A stretch of 33,920 nucleotides of DNA from contig DBWR01000011.1 in assembly GCA_002309305.1 (NCBI GenBank), forward strand, positions 7,814-41,733, written 5' to 3'. The number at the start of each line of letters is the position of its first letter. The first letter of the stretch is position 1. Below are positions 1-6,345 of the stretch, piece after piece. The notes beneath the pieces were generated by a model, which saw nothing but the letters and a program-made list of their open reading frames with translations, did no database searches and was not told the origin of the DNA. Source of the DNA: Treponema sp. UBA1233. Its GTDB lineage: Bacteria > Spirochaetota > Spirochaetia > Treponematales > Treponemataceae. Position numbers and translations under genes: made by a program.

Positions 1-375
1 GAGCTGAAGCCCAAAGTATGCAACCGTAAGGCCAATGCCCGAACTGTTTTCCGGAAAGTGTCCCAGGTATCTTACAACAGCGGCAATTGCACCGCACAGC
101 AGGGAAGCAATTTCCAAGAGGCCACAGTATAAAAAGCGGGCCTTTACGGTGTCAATTTTGCGGACAGGCAGCAGAACCGTGTAAAGAATATCATGTGAAG
201 CCTGATTAAGCGCAAAGGTCATCATTATGCTTAAGGTAATATAAAAGGGGCCAATATATACCGGGTAGTTTGGAATGAAGAACATGCCAATGCAGCATAC
301 AAGCCAGCAGATTGTCTGAAGTGTATTTCCAAGTAATAATTCTTTTTTCAAAAGATTGATTGTCTGTGATTTCAT
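1..375 (-). CDS. ABC-2 type transporter permease, truncated by window edge
   Basis: The reading frame opens at an ATG (373-375) behind a strong GGAGG and stays open for 125 codons to the window edge, so only the N-terminal part is visible. It encodes a hydrophobic protein beginning MKSQTINLLKKELLL, with about three membrane segments in the visible part separated by short charged loops. The stop of the ATP-binding gene lies 10 nt upstream, so the two are co-translated. The N-terminal pattern (KKELLLGN, then membrane segments, then an LLPVRKIDTVKARF-type loop) resembles ABC-2 permeases of the YtrC/BcrB-like kind paired with a single ATPase. It would form the membrane channel of an exporter. The substrate cannot be told. 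The family call is from hydrophobicity and context. Confidence 0.8.
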   Translation of the reverse strand, partial: MKSQTINLLKKELLLGNTLQTICWLVCCIGMFFIPNYPVYIGPFYITLSIMMTFALNQASHDILYTVLLPVRKIDTVKARFLYCGLLEIASLLCGAIAAVVRYLGHFPENSSGIGLTVAYFGLQL

Positions 376-385
376 TCTAGTCCTC

Positions 386-1234
386 CTATCTTCGCTCAAT
401 GTGAACCATGATGTCTTCCAGGGAAGGTTCTGAAATTTCAAATCCACCGCTTTGTGCCATATCCTTGTCTTCTGTTTTCATCAGGCCTTCAAAACCAAGC
501 TGATGCACGTGAAGTCCGATTACCTTTGATTCAATTTCCGGTTTAAGCTGATCCTTTTTTCCTGCCACAGTGATGTAACTCTTGCGGAATGAATCTTTGT
601 CCGTGCTTGCAAGAATCTTTCCCTCTTTGATGTATGTGATGTAGTCGGCACATTTTTCAAGGTCGCTCGTGATGTGGGTGGAAAACAGGATTGAATGCTC
701 TCCGTCTTCTATGAATTCCTGGAACAAAAGTACAAGGTCATCACGTGCAGCAGGGTCAAGTCCGCTGGTCGGTTCATCAAGAATCAAGAGCTTTGGATTA
801 TGACACATGGCAACTGCAATGGAATATTTCACCTTCATGCCGGCGCTAAGCTGTGAGAACTTTTTGTTCTGATCAATTTCAAAACGCTCGCAAAGTCTTT
901 TGTAAAGTCCATCGTCCCATTCGCGGTAAAAGTCTTTTGTTATTTTTGTTATGCGGCTGATTTTTGCAGTAGGGTAAAAGTCAACTCCACCAAAAACATA
1001 ACCGACCTTGTTTTTGATTTCAATTTCATCCTTTGGCATGGAAAGCCCGCAAAGGCTAATTTTTCCACCGTCGTTATTCATAAGGTTGAGCATGGTCTTT
1101 AGCGTGGTGGATTTACCCGCACCGTTACGGCCGATAAAACCCATGATGAAACCTTCCTCCAGCGTAAAGCCTACTTCCTTGAGCTGGAATGACTCAAAGT
1201 TTTTACACAGTCCTTCAACTTCAATCAAATTCAT
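386..1234 (-). CDS. ABC transporter ATP-binding protein (YtrB-like)
   Basis: This is a 282-residue ATPase that would power the permease encoded directly downstream. Walker A is GRNGAGKST at residues 35-43, the signature is a variant LSAGM, Walker B is LLILDEPTSGLDP, and the H-loop is FSTHI. The reading frame runs back to 1426, but the start at 1234 is preferred: it has CAGGAGA just upstream and gives the family's normal N-terminus, whereas the extra 64 residues would cross the promoter and operator region. The C-terminal third after the nucleotide-binding domain is about 60 residues and unassigned. The single-ATPase plus ABC-2 layout, with a palindromic operator upstream, matches YtrA-controlled systems that respond to cell-envelope stress. 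That function is inferred, and no regulator gene lies in the window. Confidence 0.93.
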   Translation of the reverse strand: MNLIEVEGLCKNFESFQLKEVGFTLEEGFIMGFIGRNGAGKSTTLKTMLNLMNNDGGKISLCGLSMPKDEIEIKNKVGYVFGGVDFYPTAKISRITKITKDFYREWDDGLYKRLCERFEIDQNKKFSQLSAGMKVKYSIAVAMCHNPKLLILDEPTSGLDPAARDDLVLLFQEFIEDGEHSILFSTHITSDLEKCADYITYIKEGKILASTDKDSFRKSYITVAGKKDQLKPEIESKVIGLHVHQLGFEGLMKTEDKDMAQSGGFEISEPSLEDIMVHIERR

Positions 1235-1253
1235 CTGGCATCTCCTGAAAGCG

Positions 1254-1280
1254 TATTGTGTATATTGTATATACACAATA
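1254..1280. promoter_or_regulatory. Perfect inverted repeat, probable GntR/YtrA-type operator
   Basis: Arms TATTGTGTATA (1254-1264) and TATACACAATA (1270-1280) are perfect reverse complements around a 5-nt spacer TTGTA. The palindrome contains GTGTA...TACAC, the type of site bound by YtrA-subfamily GntR repressors that control ABC-2 transporter operons. It lies 20 nt upstream of the ATPase start and overlaps the likely -10 of that gene, so a bound protein would block transcription. The symmetry is seen directly. The identity of the regulator is inferred. Confidence 0.75.
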
Positions 1281-1303
1281 TAACATTTATTCCGTCTTGT
1301 CAA
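1277..1303 (-). promoter_or_regulatory. Promoter of the ABC transporter operon
   Basis: On the minus strand a consensus -35 TTGACA (1298-1303) is followed after 15 nt by TATATT (1277-1282), or after 17 nt by TATTGT (1275-1280). Either -10 overlaps the operator palindrome. The -35 shares its bases with the -35 of the divergent Nudix promoter. Confidence 0.6.
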
Positions 1304-1326
1304 GTTTTTTCTGATAATGTTATAAT
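1297..1326 (+). promoter_or_regulatory. Promoter of the Nudix-ttcA-EamA unit, probably leaderless
   Basis: TTGTCA (1297-1302) is followed after 18 nt by a perfect TATAAT (1321-1326). Only 6 nt separate the -10 from the ATG at 1333, and no Shine-Dalgarno is present, so transcription may begin at the A of the start codon. Confidence 0.65.
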
Positions 1327-1332
1327 GCCGGT

Positions 1333-1857
1333 ATGAGTGAAGATAAAAAAGATGATATCCGCGTGGGATATCCGGACTGCTGTTTTTCAGTAAACGATAA
1401 TTGGTTCCGCTATAGGACAGGTGCAATCATAATCGAAGACAATTCATTTCTTGTTGTAAAGAGCGAAACCTCACATTACTATTACAGCATTGGCGGTGGC
1501 GTGCACATGAACGAAAAGGCCGAAGACTGTGTGGTCCGCGAAGTAAAGGAAGAAACCGGTGTTGATTATGAGATTGACCGTCTTGCCGTAATCTGTGAGA
1601 ATTTCTTTAACGAAAAGGCACTGGGCTATGACAAGTTGAACTGCCACGTCATAGAGTTCTATTTCCTTATGAAAAGCCGAGGCAAGAAAGATGCAATCTG
1701 CAACACACGCGGATGGGACAACGCAAAGGAATCAATCTGCTGGATTCCACTGGATGAACTTGCCGACACAAACGTAAAGCCCGACTTCCTCCGTTACCGC
1801 ATGAATGAAATACTTGAAGGCAAAGGAATCATTCATATCATAACCGACGACAGGTAA
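1333..1857 (+). CDS. Nudix hydrolase
   Basis: This 174-residue protein of the Nudix family would hydrolyse a nucleoside diphosphate linked to another group, in the cytoplasm. The Nudix box is complete: G-x5-E-x7-REVKEETGV, covering GGVHMNE, KAEDCVV and REVKEETGV at about residues 56-78. The N-terminal strand region and the C-terminal WIPLDEL segment fit the usual fold, and the length is normal. No Shine-Dalgarno precedes the ATG, and a TATAAT ends 6 nt before it. The gene is first in a unit with ttcA (2-nt gap) and the EamA transporter. The substrate cannot be predicted from sequence; a mutT-like sanitising role is only one possibility. Confidence 0.93.
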   Translation: MSEDKKDDIRVGYPDCCFSVNDNWFRYRTGAIIIEDNSFLVVKSETSHYYYSIGGGVHMNEKAEDCVVREVKEETGVDYEIDRLAVICENFFNEKALGYDKLNCHVIEFYFLMKSRGKKDAICNTRGWDNAKESICWIPLDELADTNVKPDFLRYRMNEILEGKGIIHIITDDR

Positions 1858-1859
1858 TC

Positions 1860-2570
1860 ATGTCACAACCAAAGTTATTCAGTCTTATCGATAAGGCGGT
1901 GTATGATTACAAACTGATTGAAAAGGGAGACAGAATTTTAATCGGGGCTTCCGGGGGAAAAGATTCCACAGCCCTTGTTGAATATTTTGCAAACCGTGTC
2001 AAACGAAAGGCCGATGATTTTTCATTTACTGCAATCCACATCGAAACTGATTTTGAAGGCTGCACGATGAGTCCCCGCTTAAGGGAACAGTTCAAGAGCT
2101 GGAATGTGGAAGCCGTGAATTATTTTGTTGACGTTCAGAACCGCATCAAGGAAGGGCACAAGATGAACTGCTACTGGTGCTCCATGCAGAGGAGGGGGGA
2201 ACTGATTTCCTATGCCCTAAAAAACGGCTATAATAAAATTGCACTGGGGCATCATCTGGACGACATTCTGGAAACGCTCTTGATGAACATGCTCTTTAAG
2301 GCAAAGCTCTTTACCATGCCGCCCCGCTTGGACTACAAGAAATATCCGCTTACGATTATCCGGCCCCTGTGTTATGCTGATGTGGAAACGATAAAGGAAC
2401 ATGCCTCCAATGCAGGCTACATAAGCACGACCTGCACATGCATGTATCAGGACAATTCAGGAAGAAAGGACGCACGTGCAAGACTTCAGACCCTGACCAA
2501 CGGAGACCGACGCGCAAAGGAAAAGCTGTTTGAGTCACTCCGGAACATCAACACGGAATACTTGCCGTAA
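1860..2570 (+). CDS. ttcA: TtcA-like tRNA 2-thiolation protein (PP-loop ATPase)
   Basis: The protein is 236 residues. It carries the PP-loop SGGKDS at residues 31-36, which binds and adenylates the tRNA base, a CYWC pair (C104, C107) and a further cysteine cluster CTC (C192, C194). In TtcA three cysteines hold a [4Fe-4S] cluster used to make 2-thiocytidine at tRNA position 32. The HHLDD segment at 131-135 is also typical. It is shorter than the E. coli enzyme (about 311 residues), mainly because the ends are trimmed. The start overlaps an AGG just before the Nudix stop, so translation is probably coupled. TilS is less likely because of the cysteine pattern, but other TtcA-like tRNA thiolases cannot be excluded. 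Confidence 0.85.
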   Translation: MSQPKLFSLIDKAVYDYKLIEKGDRILIGASGGKDSTALVEYFANRVKRKADDFSFTAIHIETDFEGCTMSPRLREQFKSWNVEAVNYFVDVQNRIKEGHKMNCYWCSMQRRGELISYALKNGYNKIALGHHLDDILETLLMNMLFKAKLFTMPPRLDYKKYPLTIIRPLCYADVETIKEHASNAGYISTTCTCMYQDNSGRKDARARLQTLTNGDRRAKEKLFESLRNINTEYLP

Positions 2571-2591
2571 AAAATCATCAGGAGGAAGAAA

Positions 2592-3437
2592 ATGAGCGGA
2601 CACACAAAGGGAATCATCTGCATAATTCTTGCGGCAATTGGCTTTTCGCTGATGAGCTTTTTTGTTCGGCTTGCAGGAGACCTTCCCACAATGGAAAAGG
2701 CATTCTTCCGTAATTTTGTGGCGTTAATTGTAGCGGTATTCGTTTTGATTGGAAATAAAACTTCCATTGCAGTTCCAAAGGGTGCGGGGTGGCCCATGTT
2801 CTTCCGCTGTTTCTTGGGTTCAACTGCCCTTATCGCAAACTTTTATGCCATCGACAGGATTGGTCTTGCGGATTCCAACATGCTGAACAAGCTTTCGCCC
2901 TTTTTTGCAATACTTGTTTCCATTCCGCTGCTAAAGGAAAAGCCCAAGGCATTTGACATAATTTCGACAGTGATTGCATTCATCGGTGCCCTGCTGATCA
3001 TCCGGCCCACGCAAAGCTTTACATTGGTTCCTTCCCTCATCGGCCTGTACGGTGGTTTTGGAGCCGGAACCGCCTATGCCTGCGTCCGCCTTTTGGGCAG
3101 GAAAAACGTAAAGTCAACAGTCATCGTCTTTTATTTTTCCAGTTTCTCATGCCTTCTCACTTTGCCATTTTTCATCATTCAGTTTGAGCCAATGACATGG
3201 ACCCAATTATTGATTCTGATGGCCGCTGGAGTTTCCGCTACCTTGGGACAATTTGGAATTACCAACGCCTACAAATTCGCACCCGCAAAGGACATTTCCG
3301 TATTCGATTACACCCAGGTGATTTTCGCCGCCTTGTGGGCCATGATTTTCTTTGACGAAATCCCCGTCCCCCTGAGCATAGCTGGCTACATCATCATCAT
3401 AGGCATCGCCGTTGTCCGATGGTGGAAGGGGAAATGA
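2592..3437 (+). CDS. EamA/DMT-family transporter
   Basis: This is a 281-residue inner-membrane protein with about ten hydrophobic segments arranged as two EamA repeats. It begins TKGIICIILAAIGFSLMSFF and has the charged motif MEKAFFRNFVA after the first helix, typical of drug/metabolite transporters of the RhaT/YdcZ-like group. The second half contains the characteristic AYKFAPAKDISVFDYTQVIFAAL stretch followed by a final helix and a basic tail. AGGAGG lies 6 nt upstream of the ATG. It is 21 nt behind ttcA and probably co-transcribed. The substrate is unknown; members export amino acids, purines or other metabolites. Its stop codon touches the stop of the opposing lipoprotein gene with no base between. 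Confidence 0.92.
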   Translation: MSGHTKGIICIILAAIGFSLMSFFVRLAGDLPTMEKAFFRNFVALIVAVFVLIGNKTSIAVPKGAGWPMFFRCFLGSTALIANFYAIDRIGLADSNMLNKLSPFFAILVSIPLLKEKPKAFDIISTVIAFIGALLIIRPTQSFTLVPSLIGLYGGFGAGTAYACVRLLGRKNVKSTVIVFYFSSFSCLLTLPFFIIQFEPMTWTQLLILMAAGVSATLGQFGITNAYKFAPAKDISVFDYTQVIFAALWAMIFFDEIPVPLSIAGYIIIIGIAVVRWWKGK

Positions 3438-6191
3438 CTACGGATCTTCCTTTGTAAATGTCACCGTAAGCAAATCTACCATTGCGCTGCAATCCCATTC
3501 TGGATGGTTATCTCCTTGCAGCCACGCCTGAACGCTGATTGTATAAGTCGTATTCCATTCCATGGTTATGCCGGCATCATGAAATAATGACACATCTATC
3601 GGATGATCATTAGTATTTGGAAATACTGAGCCATTGCTCCTTAGCGATTCTGGTGCTGTCAATACGTGATGACCATTGATATAGATTCCGTAGCTCACCA
3701 ATTCTCCTTCAGGAATACCAGTTGGCTTGTTCCAGGACAAATTAATATAGATTTTCTCTAGATTTGTACCGCTTGAGAATTTATAATTGTCAATGTGATA
3801 ACCAGAGCTATCATCAACCATGGGGTAAGTCTGGCCCTCATTCAGAGTCGGAGAACCTATCGGTGTTCGCTTATTAAATGAAAATGATTTGTAACCTTCT
3901 CTTGAAGTACATCCCCTAAAGCTTACTGTACAGTCAATCCTGAAAGTCTCGCTGTAGTTAGGAGGTGTTGTGCTATTTCGTAATTCTCCGATTGTAGGGT
4001 TAATTTCCTGTTTGTCGGTTCCTTCTGCAATCGTTCTGTCTCCGACCTTCCACGTGTAGGTCACTCCGCTCTGCATGTTTTCTGGAAATACCTTGAACTT
4101 GATTCTGCGGCTTGAGTCGTACATTCCTACGTAGATTTTGGGTGGGTCGTCAGCGGTTGTAATTCCTGTCGGAGTTTCTGTGACGCTTACTACTATTAAG
4201 CTAGGTAAGGTGAAGGAGACTTTGAATTCCTTTGTTTGAGCTGGAGACACTGTGCCGGATGGTAGAGTCGCCGTACATGAGACCGTCCATTTTATTGCCG
4301 CTTCTTCTACATATAGTTCGCTTGGCTTTACCGATGTGTTTGTTCCAGTCTTTTGTACAGACCTGTTATCTGTATCGCTTATGGTCCAAGAGAATGACGT
4401 TCCATTTGGGAATTGTCCTCCAGTTGTCACCGTCAGCGCAAATGAATCGTCCAAGTTTTTCACGGTATAAGTCGGGATAGTGCCTGATGTTGTATCTGCA
4501 TTTGTAGGCTGGTTCACTCTTATGGTGAGATTGTAGACTTGTATGGCCTTTGTTACACCAGTATTTGTCCACACTCCGTTCAACTGTGCCTTGCAGGTAA
4601 CATTCTTTGTTCCTGCACTGGAACCAGAACTTGCCGTGCATCTGTTTCCGCTTCCGTTTATAGTGGCCGCATTTCCCGAACCTGGTGTCCAAGAGTATGT
4701 AATACCGGATGGAGCAGATCTTCCGCTTGGGGGAGTAATGCTTGCTGTAAGGGTCGTAGCTGAACCTCCGACAAAGAGTTCCGTTCCGCCTGTGACTGTC
4801 AGTTCGTGTACATAAATTGTTGTCTGCTTGCTTACGGTCTTTCCGCCATACGAAGCTTTTACAGTTATGCTGGTACTACCCTTTTCTTTTGCGGTAACTT
4901 TACCGCTGCTGTTTACTGTTGCAATGCTTTCGTTTCCACTTTCCCATTCAATTGTTGCAAATGACGGTGCGCTTGCAGAAAGCTGAACGCCTGACTGACT
5001 CTTGATGAAATCTACCGGTGAACCATCTGTAAAGTCAACACCAACTACGCGGATTGTCTTTTGCCTTTGAACTGTCCTTCCATCAGGAAGCTCTGCAATG
5101 GCTGTGATGCTTACTTCTCCACCTTTGTATGCAGTTACACTAGCTTGTGTCTGGTCAGATGGATCAGCTGTTACAGTTGCAATTTCTTCATCACTTGATT
5201 CCCATCTCCAGTTTGCCACCTGGTTGTCTACTGTTGCCTTAAGCGTAAGTGAGTCGCCATCGTTTGTACTCAAAAGAGTTCCACCATCTAGAGTCATGTT
5301 CACTGGGTTTACTCTTGTGGATACAGTCTTTGTCTTGGATTTTAAACATGCTTCGTCTTCAAGATAAATAGTCCACTGAATGCTGTCGCCTTCGTGCATC
5401 TGGAGACCGGTGTTGAAATAGAAGGCTGTATAATCGCCTGATGTTGGGGCTGTAAATGGTACAGAACCATCCAATGTAGCAAGATCGCCTGGGTTTGAGG
5501 CAGTACAGGAAGCAAGTTCTGCCGCAACTGGTTTTTCAAAGGTCGTTCCGTTTATTCCTTCTATGTGGATTTTCCGTGTGTCCGAATGAATATGTCCTGA
5601 AGCAAATTCAGCAGTTGGAAGCCAAAAACATACCCAGTATTTTTGATTTGAAACGTTTACGCACTGCTTTGTAACTTCCGGCGGCCTGGAGTTGCACTTT
5701 AAGCTGAATGTAAAATCCTTTGAAGTAGGATTGACAGGGTGTTTCATAGTTAATGTTCCACCTATTTCTCCACCACCTTCTTTACTGACAAGATCATCTA
5801 TACTACTATAAGTAAAATGAAGTACGGTTGTGTCATTTGGATCAGGAGTTATGTTGGGAGTAAATGATGGAGACTTGGTTATATGTAGTACATAATCTCC
5901 ATTAAAATTATAATGATAAGGATTTATCAGATAAAGGTTTACCGGGGCATCATGGTCGCTGGCTATGCAGAGGTTTCCGTCTTTGTCGGTATAGGATTCA
6001 ATTCCGACCAGCTCATACTTTGCAATGGAACACTCTTCGGTCCATTCTTTGAAATACTCACGCACAGGCTCATTCCAAAATTCACAGGACGCAAGCAAAA
6101 GGGTGGCAAGAAAAGCAAGGATTAATGCAATCGGCCGGCTATGCCTATGTATGGTTTGATGTTCAGTCGTATAAGTATTAATCTTGTTCAT
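3438..6191 (-). CDS. Large lipoprotein with bacterial Ig-like (Big_2) domains
   Basis: This 917-residue protein is exported and lipid-anchored: the signal has a long hydrophobic stretch ending LLLASC, with the lipidated cysteine at residue 36. At least two Big_2-type domains lie around residues 295-382 and 384-462. Signs are the SDEEIATV and NESIATV strands, each followed by a GKVTAKEKGS-type loop and a closing strand. Further beta-rich Ig/fibronectin-like segments fill the rest to the C-terminus, where a fibronectin-like module (NLSWNKPTGIPEGELVSYGIYING) is visible. GAGAGG sits 8 nt before the start. Such proteins are usually surface scaffolds or adhesins in spirochaetes. The ligand cannot be told. 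No enzyme motif was seen. Confidence 0.88.
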   Translation of the reverse strand: MNKINTYTTEHQTIHRHSRPIALILAFLATLLLASCEFWNEPVREYFKEWTEECSIAKYELVGIESYTDKDGNLCIASDHDAPVNLYLINPYHYNFNGDYVLHITKSPSFTPNITPDPNDTTVLHFTYSSIDDLVSKEGGGEIGGTLTMKHPVNPTSKDFTFSLKCNSRPPEVTKQCVNVSNQKYWVCFWLPTAEFASGHIHSDTRKIHIEGINGTTFEKPVAAELASCTASNPGDLATLDGSVPFTAPTSGDYTAFYFNTGLQMHEGDSIQWTIYLEDEACLKSKTKTVSTRVNPVNMTLDGGTLLSTNDGDSLTLKATVDNQVANWRWESSDEEIATVTADPSDQTQASVTAYKGGEVSITAIAELPDGRTVQRQKTIRVVGVDFTDGSPVDFIKSQSGVQLSASAPSFATIEWESGNESIATVNSSGKVTAKEKGSTSITVKASYGGKTVSKQTTIYVHELTVTGGTELFVGGSATTLTASITPPSGRSAPSGITYSWTPGSGNAATINGSGNRCTASSGSSAGTKNVTCKAQLNGVWTNTGVTKAIQVYNLTIRVNQPTNADTTSGTIPTYTVKNLDDSFALTVTTGGQFPNGTSFSWTISDTDNRSVQKTGTNTSVKPSELYVEEAAIKWTVSCTATLPSGTVSPAQTKEFKVSFTLPSLIVVSVTETPTGITTADDPPKIYVGMYDSSRRIKFKVFPENMQSGVTYTWKVGDRTIAEGTDKQEINPTIGELRNSTTPPNYSETFRIDCTVSFRGCTSREGYKSFSFNKRTPIGSPTLNEGQTYPMVDDSSGYHIDNYKFSSGTNLEKIYINLSWNKPTGIPEGELVSYGIYINGHHVLTAPESLRSNGSVFPNTNDHPIDVSLFHDAGITMEWNTTYTISVQAWLQGDNHPEWDCSAMVDLLTVTFTKEDP

Positions 6192-6224
6192 AAGCAGCCT
6201 CTCGATGATTCACTATGATGAAGT

Positions 6225-6253
6225 ATAATACAATATCGGCAAAAAACAAGCAA
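6225..6253 (-). promoter_or_regulatory. Promoter of the Big_2 lipoprotein
   Basis: On the minus strand TTGCTT (6248-6253) is separated by exactly 17 nt from TATTAT (6225-6230). The start codon lies 33 nt further on, leaving room for the GAGAGG ribosome site. Confidence 0.55.
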
Positions 6254-6299
6254 GAACCTCTATTTTCTCCATTTATTAGGGCAAAAGAAATGCTCAATT

Positions 6300-6307
6300 C
6301 CCCCCCC
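6300..6307. repeat. C8/G8 homopolymer tract between divergent promoters
   Basis: Eight consecutive C on the plus strand directly precede the proposed -35 of tex. Read on the other strand it is G8, about 47 nt upstream of the -35 of the lipoprotein gene. Tracts of this length are prone to slippage. It is not inside either promoter core. Confidence 0.8.
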
Positions 6308-6336
6308 TTTACCGAAACAACAAAAACCGTTAAAAT
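6308..6336 (+). promoter_or_regulatory. Promoter of tex
   Basis: TTTACC (6308-6313) is separated by 17 nt from TAAAAT (6331-6336). The ATG at 6346 is only 9 nt beyond the -10 and lacks a Shine-Dalgarno, so the message would have a leader of no more than a few bases, unless the internal ATG at 6400 is the true start. Confidence 0.45.
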
Positions 6337-6345
6337 ACCAGTCCT

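Noticed and set aside
1235..1426. N-terminal extension of the ABC ATPase frame
   Set aside because: It spans the promoter and operator, has no homology-like features, and the internal ATG has a good ribosome site.
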